Shown here one piece after another: positions 16,197 to 24,521 of a stretch of 64,000 nucleotides of DNA (position 1 is its first letter; every line of letters starts with the position of its first letter). Origin of the DNA: Candidatus Zipacnadia bacterium (lineage in GTDB: Bacteria; Armatimonadota; Zipacnadia; Zipacnadales; UBA5352). The translations under genes were made by a program, and so were the position numbers. The stretch spans positions 1-64,000 of the forward strand of contig JALGSU010000011.1 of the NCBI GenBank assembly GCA_029821735.1, given 5' to 3'. Below the pieces are notes generated by a model, which was given only the letters and a program-made list of their open reading frames with translations, was not told the origin of the DNA and ran no database searches.

Positions 16197-17375
16197 TCAG
16201 GAATGGCTGAGTGGATTGACCGCTTTCCCGTTATGGTAGACGGTCCAGTGCAGATGGTTTCCGGTCGAAGTGCCGGTGGTGCCGACGCGAGAAATCGTCT
16301 GCCCTTTGGAGACGACCTGCCCGCGACTGCAGTTGAGGCTTGAGGCGTGGCCATACATGGTGGACCAGCCACTGCCATGGTCGATGATAACACACTTGCC
16401 GTATGCGCCCTTCCAGCCAGCGAAGATGACTTTGCCCGCCGCAGCGGCGCGTATGGGAGTGCCGCGGGGCGCCGCGAGGTCAATGCCATTGTGGAAGCGA
16501 CGGGAGTGCCAGACCGGATGGATGCGCCAGCCGAAGGGACTGGTGAGGCGGCCGTTGACGGGCCGCATGAAGCGGCCGTCCGAGCTGCCGGAGTAGCGGC
16601 TGGCGCTGCTGGAGCCGCCACGCTGGGCCTCACGGATCAGGGCCTCGATCGCCTTGCGAGCGTCCAACTCCTGAGCATACCGGCGCTCGGCTTTGGCGCG
16701 ATCGGCGTCCGCGGCTTGCGAAAGGGCGCGAGCCGCGCGTGTGCGCTGCTCGACGAGGGCAGTATCCTGTGCGATGCGCGTGCGAAGCTGGGCGGCCTCG
16801 CGCATCTTGATCTCCATGGTGGCGCGCTGACTGGCCAGGCGGTCGCGTAGCTCGGCGAGACCGTCAAGCATCTCTTCGTCCTGATCGGCGACGAGCTTGG
16901 TGAATTCGGCGCGGTTGGAGAAGTCCTCGAAGCTGGTGGACTCGAGCATGACCTCGAAGTATGAGTTCTGCTCCGAGCGCCACATTGCGAGAATGCGGTC
17001 GGACATCGCCGACTTGTGCTCCTCGAGATCGGCGAGAGTGCGCTCCTGCTCGGCCTTGATGTTGCGCAGGGACTGCTGCACCTCCGCGAGCCGGGCCTTG
17101 GCCCGCTTGAGGCGGGCGCGAGAGGCCGCGAGGTCGCTCGTGGCGGCGGCGAGTTTGCGGTGGGCCGCGGCTTGATCGGACTTGAGCTCTCGCAGCGTCT
17201 CCTCAAGATTCGCGCGGCGGCTGTCGACGCTGCGCATGCGACTGCGCAAGGCACTGACGCTGGCGGCATCCGCCACCTGCACCATGCCCGTCGAGATCAG
17301 CATTAGACAGACGCCGGCCAATACGAGTGTGCTCCTCAAAACAGTTGGCAGTCCCTTCAAACGCTTCATCTGCAC
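16197..17375 (-). CDS. envC: EnvC-like murein hydrolase activator/M23 peptidase, paralogue 2
   Basis: A 392-residue secreted protein: signal peptide (ending near VADAAS), long coiled coil (about 40-255) and C-terminal LytM/M23 domain (about 285-392). The M23 zinc motifs are present (HNGIDLAAP and HLHW), so unlike E. coli EnvC, whose LytM domain is degenerate, it may be catalytic. In E. coli, FtsEX controls EnvC, which activates amidases; the same pairing is inferred here from position. It begins 17 nt after paralogue 1 ends, and the two share most of their sequence, including SDRILAMWRSEQ and RFMRPVNGRLTSPFGWRIHP. Confidence 0.85.
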   Translation of the reverse strand: MQMKRLKGLPTVLRSTLVLAGVCLMLISTGMVQVADAASVSALRSRMRSVDSRRANLEETLRELKSDQAAAHRKLAAATSDLAASRARLKRAKARLAEVQQSLRNIKAEQERTLADLEEHKSAMSDRILAMWRSEQNSYFEVMLESTSFEDFSNRAEFTKLVADQDEEMLDGLAELRDRLASQRATMEIKMREAAQLRTRIAQDTALVEQRTRAARALSQAADADRAKAERRYAQELDARKAIEALIREAQRGGSSSASRYSGSSDGRFMRPVNGRLTSPFGWRIHPVWHSRRFHNGIDLAAPRGTPIRAAAAGKVIFAGWKGAYGKCVIIDHGSGWSTMYGHASSLNCSRGQVVSKGQTISRVGTTGTSTGNHLHWTVYHNGKAVNPLSHS

Positions 17376-17392
17376 CTGTCGCCGGACGGGCG

Positions 17393-18547
17393 TCAGGAAT
17401 GGTTGAGCGGATTGACCTTCTGACCGTTGTGATAGATGGTCCAGTGCACGTGCGGGCCGGTCGAGCGGCCGGTGCTGCCCACGCGCGCGATGATCTCACC
17501 TTTGGTGACTATATCACCCTTGCGACAGTTGAAGCTTGAGCAGTGACCGTATACGGTAGACCAGCCGCTGCCATGGTCGATGAGCACGGCGTTCCCGAGC
17601 AGGCCTCGCCAGCCGACATAGACAACTTTGCCCGCCCCGGAGGCCCTGATGGGCGTTCCTGAGGGCGCGGCAATATCGATGCCAGTGTGGAACTGGCGCG
17701 AGTGCGTGATCGGGTGGATCCGCCAGCCGAAGGGGCTGGTGAGCCTGCCATTGACGGGGCGCATAAAACGCCCGTCCGAATGGCCCGAGTATCCCCCACC
17801 GCTGACGCCGGCCGCCTGGACCTGCTTGATGAGATCGGCCAGTTCATTGAGAGCGGCGGTCTCGGCGGCATACTCGCGCTCGGCTTTGGAGCGCTCTGCA
17901 TCCGCCGCCTGAACCTGGGCGCGGGCTTCGCGTGCGCGCTGCTCGACCAGCGCGGTCTCCTGAGCGATCCGCGTGCGCAACTGCGCCGCCTCGCGCTCCT
18001 TGATCTCCACCGTAGCGCGCTGGCTCGCCAGACGGTCGCGCAACTGCGCCAGACCGTCGAGCATCTCCTCATCCTGATCCGCCACCAGTCTGGTGAACTG
18101 GGCGCGGTTAGAGAAATCCTCGAAGCTACTGGCGTCAAGCATGACCTCGAAATACGAGGTCTGCTCCGAGCGCCACATCGCGAGAATGCGGTCTGACATC
18201 GCCGACTTGTGCTCCGCCAACTCCGCGAGAGTGATTTCCTGCTCGGCCTTGATGTTGCGTAGGGCCTTGCGGACCTCCTCAAGCCGGGACTTGGCCTGCC
18301 TCAATCTGGTCCGAGAGGCGGCCAGGTCCGATCTCGTCGCGGCGAGCTTACGGTTGGCCGCAAGCTGATCGGACTTCAGGTCGCGAAGCGTCTCCTGCAA
18401 GTGCGCGCGGCGCCCCTCGACGCTACGCATGCGACTGCGCAGGGAACTGACACTGGCGGCGTCCGCGGTCTGAACCATGCAGACCGCCACGAGCGCGATT
18501 GCGCCCATGCAGGCGGCTTGCAGGAAGCGGCGCCGGATGTGATTCAT
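17393..18547 (-). CDS. envC: EnvC-like murein hydrolase activator/M23 peptidase, paralogue 1
   Basis: A 384-residue secreted protein with the same plan as its neighbour: signal peptide (about 1-31, ending TADAAS), coiled coil and LytM/M23 domain with HTGIDIAAP and HVHWTIYHNG, so both zinc motifs are present. The ATG at 18547 precedes the signal peptide; a longer frame upstream is rejected. It follows ftsX by about 120 nt on the same strand. The coiled coil is the part expected to contact the periplasmic loop of FtsX. Recent tandem duplication is inferred from high identity along the full length. Confidence 0.85.
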   Translation of the reverse strand: MNHIRRRFLQAACMGAIALVAVCMVQTADAASVSSLRSRMRSVEGRRAHLQETLRDLKSDQLAANRKLAATRSDLAASRTRLRQAKSRLEEVRKALRNIKAEQEITLAELAEHKSAMSDRILAMWRSEQTSYFEVMLDASSFEDFSNRAQFTRLVADQDEEMLDGLAQLRDRLASQRATVEIKEREAAQLRTRIAQETALVEQRAREARAQVQAADAERSKAEREYAAETAALNELADLIKQVQAAGVSGGGYSGHSDGRFMRPVNGRLTSPFGWRIHPITHSRQFHTGIDIAAPSGTPIRASGAGKVVYVGWRGLLGNAVLIDHGSGWSTVYGHCSSFNCRKGDIVTKGEIIARVGSTGRSTGPHVHWTIYHNGQKVNPLNHS

Positions 18548-18668
18548 TGGGTCAGTCCACCTTACGACACATGCGATCCCGCCAGGTGGGCGAGACCAGC
18601 GCAAAGCGCTGGCGGCAACGGCCATGTACATACAGCAAGGTTGAGGTGACCAACGCCGCAACGGCTGG

Positions 18669-19544
18669 TCACACCTCGCGAAGGTACCTGCGCATCCCTA
18701 TGTAGCTACCTGCCGCGCCAAAGAGTATGCCGCACAGCAGCGTGCCCAGTCCGAAGAGGACCATAAACCTAGTGTTGTAGACGAGGTTGATGAAGTCAAG
18801 GTTCTCGCCAATGTAGCTGTTCACGTAGCTATAGGAGGCCAGCACCAGAGCTGTCGCGACTATGCTGCCGATGATTCCGTGGAAAGCGCCCTCGATGATG
18901 AAGGGCAGCCGGATGAAACCATTCGTCGCACCTACGAGCTGCATGATGCGGATCTCGCGGCGTCTGGCGTATATCGTTAGACGGATGGTTGTGCTGATGA
19001 GCAGCAAAGTGCCGAAGCCCATCAGTATGGCCATCGCGATACCGGAGACTTTGATGCCATTCGCCAGCACGAGCAACTTCTCGGTGACCTGCCCACCGTA
19101 GCGCACCAGGCTCGCGCCCTCGATCTTCTCGGCGTCGGCGGCGATCTCGGCGATGTCCTGCGGATCGTTGGGAGTGACCCGAACCGCGTCGGGCAGCGGG
19201 TTACCGAGTTCCTTGAGCGACTCGACGTCCCACCCGTAGCGGGTCGCCATGCTCTCGAGGCCCTCGTCCTTGGGGACAAACTTGGTGCTCGCCACTCGCT
19301 CGTCGGCGAGGAGCAAGCGCTCGACCTCGCCCGCATCAGCGCCCTCAGCCACCTCGACCGTGATGGTGGCTTTGCGGGCCTCCACGTGGGCCATATGCTG
19401 GATGTTCAGCGTGCTGAGGAAAAACGCGCTGAGCACCGTAAGAGCGATCGTCATGTTCGAACTGGCGGCGAGGCTGATGAGGCCGTTGCGGCAGATGGAC
19501 TGCCAGGTCTGCTGAAGCTGGAACTCAAGCAGGCTAAGCTTCAT
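18669..19544 (-). CDS. ftsX: Cell division ABC-type permease FtsX
   Basis: A 291-residue membrane protein with the FtsX plan: cytoplasmic N-terminus, first membrane helix (SNMTIALTVLSAFFLSTLNI), a large extracytoplasmic domain (about 50-160), and three C-terminal helices (AILMGFGTLLLISTTI, GIIGSIVATALVLASY, FGLGTLLCGILFGAAGSYIG). With FtsE it transmits ATP hydrolysis to cell-wall hydrolase activators at the septum. The ATG at 19544 overlaps the end of ftsE by 11 nt, a typical ftsEX arrangement. The EnvC-like genes directly downstream are its expected partners. Confidence 0.95.
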   Translation of the reverse strand: MKLSLLEFQLQQTWQSICRNGLISLAASSNMTIALTVLSAFFLSTLNIQHMAHVEARKATITVEVAEGADAGEVERLLLADERVASTKFVPKDEGLESMATRYGWDVESLKELGNPLPDAVRVTPNDPQDIAEIAADAEKIEGASLVRYGGQVTEKLLVLANGIKVSGIAMAILMGFGTLLLISTTIRLTIYARRREIRIMQLVGATNGFIRLPFIIEGAFHGIIGSIVATALVLASYSYVNSYIGENLDFINLVYNTRFMVLFGLGTLLCGILFGAAGSYIGMRRYLREV

Positions 19545-20220
19545 CGTAGCCACCCCCGCTGCGGTCATCGCGGACCACGGTGCCGCCGATGAGGCTGACG
19601 ACGCGCTTGCGCAGCCCGTCGACGATGTAGCGGTCATGAGTGGCGCAGACAACGGTCGTGCCGCGCTCAGCGATATTGTCCAGAAGCTGGACGATCTCCC
19701 AAGAGATGTCCGGGTCGAGGTTGCCGGTAGGCTCGTCAGCGACAAGAATGGGTGGGGAGTTTACGAGAGCGCGGGCGATGGAGACGCGTTGCTGTTCGCC
19801 ACCGGACAGTTCGCCAGGGCGGGAGCCCTCACGCTCGGCGAGGCCGACGAGTTCGAGCACCAGCGGGACCTTGCGGTATTTCTCGCGCCGCGAGGCCCCG
19901 ACTACGTCAAGAGCGAAGGCCACGTTCTCCCAGACGGTTTTGTCAGGAAGCAGGCGGAAATCCTGGAAGACCACACCGACTTTGCGGCGGAGCTGACATA
20001 CGTGGCTTCTGGGCAGAGCGGCAACGTCCTGGCCGGCGATGAGGACGCGTCCCTCGGTCGGGACATGCTCTCGGTAGACCAGGCCGAGCAGCGTGGACTT
20101 GCCGCTGCCGGAGGCGCCGACACAGAAGACGAACTCGCCACGCTCGATGTGAAGGTCTATTCCGGAGAGGGCCCTGGTGCCGTCCGGGTAGACGACACTG
20201 ACCCCTTCAATATGTATCAT
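19534..20220 (-). CDS. ftsE: Cell division ATP-binding protein FtsE
   Basis: A 228-residue ABC ATPase with Walker A ([11 protein letters not shown]), signature ([15 protein letters not shown]), Walker B ([13 protein letters not shown]) and H-loop (CATHD) all intact. It pairs with FtsX at the inner face of the membrane. The start [14 protein letters not shown] is typical of FtsE; the much longer frame upstream would run through the purA promoter region and is rejected. A good sigma-70-like promoter lies about 70 nt upstream, divergent from that of purA. Length matches the family. Confidence 0.97.
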   Translation of the reverse strand: MIHIEGVSVVYPDGTRALSGIDLHIERGEFVFCVGASGSGKSTLLGLVYREHVPTEGRVLIAGQDVAALPRSHVCQLRRKVGVVFQDFRLLPDKTVWENVAFALDVVGASRREKYRKVPLVLELVGLAEREGSRPGELSGGEQQRVSIARALVNSPPILVADEPTGNLDPDISWEIVQLLDNIAERGTTVVCATHDRYIVDGLRKRVVSLIGGTVVRDDRSGGGYDEA

Positions 20221-20290
20221 AAACTCAGATCCCCATAGCCTGCCGCGAAGTAAGCTGCGTGTGCCATCCGGGTCCATCACCCGAGGGAAA

Positions 20291-20319
20291 AGTATACCAA
20301 AAACGTGGCAGGTACACAA
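20291..20319 (-). promoter_or_regulatory. Promoter of the ftsE operon
   Basis: Minus strand TTGTGT (20319-20314) and TATACT (20296-20291) are 17 nt apart. The position fits transcription of ftsE with a leader of about 65 nt. It is back to back with the purA promoter. Confidence 0.72.
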
Positions 20320-20331
20320 CCGCTGGAACCC

Positions 20332-20360
20332 TTGACAGAGAGACCGGACTGCTGTATTGT
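20332..20360 (+). promoter_or_regulatory. Promoter of purA
   Basis: A consensus TTGACA (20332-20337) and TATTGT (20355-20360) with exact 17-nt spacing. The expected start is near 20367, about 155 nt before the purA ATG, leaving a leader that contains an intrinsic terminator. Confidence 0.85.
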
Positions 20361-20397
20361 ACTTGCACGGGAGTTGTTGGTTTCCGAGACTGCGCGG

Positions 20398-20435
20398 ACG
20401 GCCCACAGGGGCGCTTCCCCTTGGGTCGTTTTTTT
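20398..20435 (+). terminator. Intrinsic terminator inside the purA leader (possible attenuator)
   Basis: Stem 20399-20411 pairs with 20417-20428 (CGGCCCA, one bulge, AGGGG; loop CGCTT; CCCCT, TGGGTCG) and is followed by seven T (20429-20435). The only plus-strand promoter upstream before the divergent ftsE gene is that of purA, so it should act on purA transcripts. Regulation by attenuation is inferred. Confidence 0.78.
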
Positions 20436-20523
20436 GTGTCACGATCCCCGTGACGGGTGCCAGAGGCCGGATGGCTCTGCGCCGCGCAGTATCCCGTGTG
20501 AGAATGCTGCAAGGAGAAGAATC

Positions 20524-21801
20524 ATGCCAGCAAGAGTGGTTGTTGGGGCACAATGGGGCGACGAAGGCAAGGGCAAGATCACTGACATTCTGGCCGAAAG
20601 CGCCGATGTCGTGGTACGCTACCAGGGCGGAAGCAACGCGGGTCACACCGTGGTGGTCGGCTCGAACTCGTTCAAGCTGCACCTGATCCCGTCGGGTATC
20701 CTGCACGAGAGCACGCTGTGCGTGATGGCATCGGGCACGATCATCGACCCGATCTGCCTCGCAGACGAGATGATCGGACTGCGCGAGCGCGACATCACAT
20801 GCGACAACGTGCGCATCAGCGAAAACGCGCATGTAATCATGCCCTACCACAGGCTGCTCGACGGCCTGCAGGAAGAGTCCCGTGGCGCTGGCTCCATCGG
20901 GACCACGCGTCGGGGCATCGGGCCAACCTATACCGACAAGACACGGCGAATGCCGCGCAGCATCCGGATGGTGGACCTGCTCGATCAGGGCGTCCTGCGC
21001 GATGCCGTCGCAGCGCAACTCGCTCAGAAGAACGTCATCTTCCAGGAGATGTACGGGCACGCTCCGCTCTCGGTTGACGAGGTCATCGAAGAGATCTCAG
21101 GGGCGCTGCCGATCGTCACGCCCTACGTGACCGATGCGCGCGCCATCATCCGCGGCTGCCTGAGCCGAGATGAACAGGTGGTGCTGGAGGGCGCGCAGGG
21201 CACTTTCCTGGACCTGGACTACGGCACATACCCGTTCGTGACGTCCTCGCACCCGGTATCGGGCGGAGCTTGCCTGGGAACAGGCGTGGCCCCCACCGAG
21301 ATCGGCGAGGTCATCGCAGTGGTGAAGGCCTATACCACGCGAGTGGGCGCCGGAGCGTTCGTGACCGAACTCGAGGACGCGACCGGCGAGAACCTGCGCG
21401 AACTGGGTGCGGAGTATGGCACGACCACGGGCCGGCCGCGACGGTGCGGGTGGCTTGACGGCGTGGCGCTGCGCACATCGGCTGAACTCAACGGCGCGAC
21501 CGGGCTGGCAGTGACCAAGCTCGACGTGCTCGACGAACTGGAGACAATCCAGATCGCGACCGCCTACGACATTGGTGGCGAGCGCGTGGACCGCATGCCT
21601 GAGAACCTCGACCACATGGAGGACGCCAGGCCCGTCTACGAAGAGATGCAGGGCTGGCAGCAGCCCCTGGGCGAGTGCAAGAAGGTGGCCGATCTGCCCG
21701 CTCAGGCACGGGCCTATCTGGACCGGATGACCGAGTTGGCGGACACGGCTATCTGGGCGGTATCAGTGGGGCCAGAACGCGAGCAGACCGTGGCGTTCTG
21801 A
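20524..21801 (+). CDS. purA: Adenylosuccinate synthetase
   Basis: A 425-residue enzyme that condenses IMP and aspartate using GTP, the first committed step to AMP. The P-loop-like GAQWGDEGKGK (8-18, catalytic D13), GSNAGHT with H41, the IMP-site GTTRRGIGPTYTDK and the GTP-site KLDVLDEL (TKLD) are all present. The ATG at 20524 follows AAGGAGAAGAATC; the longer frame upstream would start inside the leader terminator and is rejected. It is followed by a short GC hairpin (near 21826) and the tRNA promoter. Confidence 0.97.
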   Translation: MPARVVVGAQWGDEGKGKITDILAESADVVVRYQGGSNAGHTVVVGSNSFKLHLIPSGILHESTLCVMASGTIIDPICLADEMIGLRERDITCDNVRISENAHVIMPYHRLLDGLQEESRGAGSIGTTRRGIGPTYTDKTRRMPRSIRMVDLLDQGVLRDAVAAQLAQKNVIFQEMYGHAPLSVDEVIEEISGALPIVTPYVTDARAIIRGCLSRDEQVVLEGAQGTFLDLDYGTYPFVTSSHPVSGGACLGTGVAPTEIGEVIAVVKAYTTRVGAGAFVTELEDATGENLRELGAEYGTTTGRPRRCGWLDGVALRTSAELNGATGLAVTKLDVLDELETIQIATAYDIGGERVDRMPENLDHMEDARPVYEEMQGWQQPLGECKKVADLPAQARAYLDRMTELADTAIWAVSVGPEREQTVAF

Positions 21802-21850
21802 GAGCGCCGAACGCGCGCCTAGTGCCCCTCACGGGGCGTTACGGCGCAGT

Positions 21851-21880
21851 TTGACACGCAGGCCCGCGTTGTAGTAATAT
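21851..21880 (+). promoter_or_regulatory. Promoter of the tRNA cluster
   Basis: TTGACA (21851-21856) and TAATAT (21875-21880) with 18-nt spacing, 6 nt before the first base of tRNA-Lys, as is usual for stable RNA operons. Confidence 0.85.
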
Positions 21881-21886
21881 CTGTTC

Positions 21887-21962
21887 GGGCCGTTAGCTCA
21901 GTTGGCAGAGCATCGGACTTTTAATCCGAGGGTCGCAGGTTCGATCCCTGCACGGCCCACCA
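21887..21962 (+). tRNA. tRNA-Lys (TTT anticodon)
   Basis: Full cloverleaf of 76 nt including the encoded CCA. Acceptor GGGCCGT pairs with ACGGCCC; anticodon stem CGGA/TCCG with loop CTTTTAA gives TTT; TTCGATCC is the T-loop. Confidence 0.97.
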
Positions 21963-21979
21963 ACTGCGACGATACGGGT

Positions 21980-22054
21980 GGCCCCATGGTCTAGTGGTTA
22001 GGACTCCGCTCTTTCAAGGCGGCGGCACGGGTTCAATTCCCGTTGGGGCTACCA
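21980..22054 (+). tRNA. tRNA-Glu (TTC anticodon)
   Basis: A 75-nt cloverleaf with CCA encoded. The anticodon loop CTTTCAA gives TTC. Acceptor GGCCCCA pairs with TGGGGCT with a wobble at the first pair. The D-arm (GGTCTAGTGGTTAGGAC) is typical of tRNA-Glu. Confidence 0.96.
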
Positions 22055-22125
22055 ATATTCGAGACGCAGTGAGTGGGCGCAGGAGAACCGACCCCGGTGC
22101 CGATAGCGATCGACCGAGTTGGTGA

Positions 22126-22202
22126 GGGCGGATAGCTCAGTCGGCCAGAGCACCTGCCTTACACGCAGGGGGTCGCAGGTTCAAGTCCTGCTCCGCCCAC
22201 CA
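22126..22202 (+). tRNA. tRNA-Val (TAC anticodon)
   Basis: A 77-nt cloverleaf with CCA encoded. Acceptor GGGCGGA/TCCGCCC; anticodon stem CCTGC/GCAGG with loop CTTACAC gives TAC. Confidence 0.96.
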
Positions 22203-22213
22203 TACTGCAGAAA

Positions 22214-22241
22214 AGACAGAAACGAAAGAAACAGCAGAAAC
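22214..22241. repeat. A/G-rich 28-bp dispersed element, copy 2
   Basis: Identical over 28 bp to 7578-7605. It begins 12 nt after the 3' end of tRNA-Val and runs into the heptamer array. Confidence 0.9.
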
Positions 22242-22342
22242 GACAGAAACGGCAGACGGCAAACGGCCAACGGCAAACGACCAACGGCAGACGGCCAACG
22301 GCAAACGACGAACGGCAGACAGCGAACGACAGGAACAGCGGC
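22242..22342. repeat. Degenerate heptamer array (AACGGCA/AACGACC type)
   Basis: About a dozen 7-nt units of the form (A/G)AC(G/A)(G/A)C(A/C/G) follow the A/G-rich element between tRNA-Val and tRNA-Phe. The array has no coding potential of its own. Confidence 0.8.
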
Positions 22343-22391
22343 GGACGGACTAAGGGCCGCGTTTGGCGCATTTGACAATGTAAGGTGTCGT

Positions 22392-22467
<76 letters not shown>

Positions 22468-22499
22468 CAGCAGTTCCCGAGACACTCCGCAGTTTGGGA

Positions 22500-22575
22500 G
22501 CCGACGTAGCTCAATTGGCAGAGCCGCTGAATCGTAATCAGCAGGTTGCCCGTTCGAGTCGGGCCGTCGGCTCCA
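22500..22575 (+). tRNA. tRNA-Thr (CGT anticodon)
   Basis: A 76-nt cloverleaf with CCA encoded. Acceptor GCCGACG/CGTCGGC; anticodon stem GCTGA/TCAGC with loop ATCGTAA gives CGT. Confidence 0.96.
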
Positions 22576-22705
22576 GTTTCGCTGCCAGACGCCGGGAGTG
22601 TTGACGGTCAGAGGCTATCCGGTGCGGAGTATGTCGCGCCGGTTTGCTTTTTCACCACCCCGTCCAAACCGGCGGCTGGTCAAGGCGCGAGCGGAGAGTG
22701 ACCAG

Positions 22706-23611
22706 GTGCACGTCACCAAAGCAGTGGTTCCCGCCGCAGGGCTCGGAACCCGCCTGTATCCAGTTACGCGATCCCAGCCCAAAGAGATGCTCCCACTGGG
22801 CACCCGTCCGGCTATCCAAGGCGCAGCTGAAGAGATAGAGGGAGCCGGGATCACGGATGTACTCCTGATCACCAGCGCCGCGAAACGCGCGGTGGAGGAC
22901 CACTTCGATCCGCGTCAGAGTCCAGGCCAGTCTGCCGACGACGACTCCTCTCCCCTGACAGCCCGTTACTACTGCACCCGACAGGCAGAGCCGCGAGGAC
23001 TGGGCGACGCAGTGCTGCACGCCCGAGGCTTCGTGGGCGACAACCATTTCCTGGTCGCGCTGGGCGATTGCGTGCTGATCTCGGATGAGCCGTCCGGTCC
23101 GGTGAAGCGGATGGTTCAGGCACATGCGCAGTTCGAGGCGGACGCGACTATCTGTGTGCAGACAGTGAACGCGGCGGGCACGAGCCGGTATGGTATCGTG
23201 GAGCCCGGCGACGGTTTGGCCGACGGGGTGATCGCCCTCACGGACATCGTCGAGAAACCCGGGCCAGAGGCGGCGCCGAGCCGACTGGCGGTGGCCGCGC
23301 GTTACATCTTCTCCCCCCGCATCTTCGAGTTACTGGAGGAGGTCCAGCCGGGGTACGGGGAGGAAATACAACTCACCGACGCCATCCGGGCGATGATCGC
23401 AGAGGGACGTCGGGTGCTGGCGATCCCGCTGCAGCCGGGCGAACACCGGTTGGACGTGGGCAACTTCAACAGCTACGGTCGGGCCTTCATGCGCTCGATT
23501 CTGACGGACCGGGAGTATGGCCCCGACCTGCGCGAGTATGCGGCAGAGCTGGTGCAGTATCTTGCGGACGATTCGCAGCCGGACCCGGATGCGCCACGCG
23601 AAGAGAGCTGA
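22706..23611 (+). CDS. galU: UTP-glucose-1-phosphate uridylyltransferase
   Basis: A 301-residue nucleotidyltransferase making UDP-glucose from UTP and glucose-1-phosphate for cell-surface glycans. The N-terminal signature VVPAAGLGTRLYPVTRSQPK followed by EMLPLG is diagnostic, and KRAVEDHFD, ALGDCVL, DIVEKPGPE and YGEEIQLTDAI fit the family. The start is taken as the GTG at 22706, seven nt after GGAGAG, giving the standard N-terminus; the frame is open from 22598 but that extension has no family character. It is followed by the PRC-barrel gene after 28 nt. Confidence 0.93.
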   Translation: MHVTKAVVPAAGLGTRLYPVTRSQPKEMLPLGTRPAIQGAAEEIEGAGITDVLLITSAAKRAVEDHFDPRQSPGQSADDDSSPLTARYYCTRQAEPRGLGDAVLHARGFVGDNHFLVALGDCVLISDEPSGPVKRMVQAHAQFEADATICVQTVNAAGTSRYGIVEPGDGLADGVIALTDIVEKPGPEAAPSRLAVAARYIFSPRIFELLEEVQPGYGEEIQLTDAIRAMIAEGRRVLAIPLQPGEHRLDVGNFNSYGRAFMRSILTDREYGPDLREYAAELVQYLADDSQPDPDAPREES

Positions 23612-23639
23612 GGGCCCGATCGATGAAGGAGGGCATGAG

Positions 23640-24521
23640 ATGCGCGACCTGAGCAGTCTAATGGAGATGCAGGTGATCGCGGCGGACGAGGGCAAGCGCC
23701 TCGGGGTGATCTCGCAGACGTTCGTGGATCTGGCGGCAGGTGAACTGGTGGCCGTGCTACTGGTTGCACCGCCAGGCAAGTCTCTGATCATGGCAGCCGA
23801 CTTCCAAGTCATCGGGCAGGACGCCCTGATGGTGCCAAGCTCCGATGTGCTCAAGTCCAAGGGCGAGCTTGAGGAAGGGCTGGCGCGCTCAAGAGAAGTT
23901 CTCGAGAACCCGCCCATGGTGATTACGGACAAGGGCACTCGACTGGGGCAGCTCGCGAACGTGATGCTGGCTGATGACGGGCGCACCATTATCAAGTATG
24001 GCATCTCCGGCGGCCCCCTGCGCGACGCAGCGACGGGCGCCACGACTCTCCCGATCCTCAAAGGCACGGTGCACGGGCAAGACACGATCATCGTGCCCCA
24101 TGACGCCGCGCACAAGTATCTGGCAGAGACAACCGGCGGCCTGCGCCGGAGCTTGGACAAGCTCAGCAAACTCTTCAAGACCAAGTATGAGGAGCTTAGC
24201 GAGCGCTCCGAGGAGATCTACCACGAGAGTGAGGAGCGGCTCCGAGCGGGCGGCACCAAGGCTCGTGAGCGCGCGGAGGAACTGGTGGAGACTGCGCGCA
24301 AGAAGGTCCGCGAGGTAGCGGACGAGATGGAAGAAGAGGGAGCGGCTGGGGATATAGAAGCAGCCAAAGAGGAATTGATGGCAGCGAAGGACGCTGCCGC
24401 CGCTGAAGAGGACGCCGAGGCCGAAGGCTGCTGCGATAAGGCCGCCGACGCCGAAGCTCCTGCAGACGAACCAGCCGACGACGATGCGCCCGCGGGTGAG
24501 GAAGAGAAGGCCGACGAATGA
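23640..24521 (+). CDS. PRC-barrel protein with acidic coiled-coil tail
   Basis: A 293-residue protein. Two PRC-barrel-like domains occupy about 1-80 (EMQVIAADEGKRLGVISQTF) and 85-160 (MVITDKGTRLGQLANVML), the second with a PILKGTVHGQDTIIVP closing strand. The C-terminal 130 residues form a charged helix (KARERAEELVETARKKVREV) ending in an Ala/Glu/Asp-rich tail. PRC-barrels occur in RimM and photosynthetic reaction centre proteins and often mediate protein contacts. ATG at 23640 follows GAAGGAGGG. The stop overlaps the murB start as ATGA, so the two are translationally coupled; the link to cell-wall synthesis is inferred. Confidence 0.8.
   Translation: MRDLSSLMEMQVIAADEGKRLGVISQTFVDLAAGELVAVLLVAPPGKSLIMAADFQVIGQDALMVPSSDVLKSKGELEEGLARSREVLENPPMVITDKGTRLGQLANVMLADDGRTIIKYGISGGPLRDAATGATTLPILKGTVHGQDTIIVPHDAAHKYLAETTGGLRRSLDKLSKLFKTKYEELSERSEEIYHESEERLRAGGTKARERAEELVETARKKVREVADEMEEEGAAGDIEAAKEELMAAKDAAAAEEDAEAEGCCDKAADAEAPADEPADDDAPAGEEEKADE

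Noticed and set aside
22242..22342. Possible CRISPR array
   Set aside because: Units are only 7 nt and contiguous, with no spacer-repeat alternation and no cas genes.
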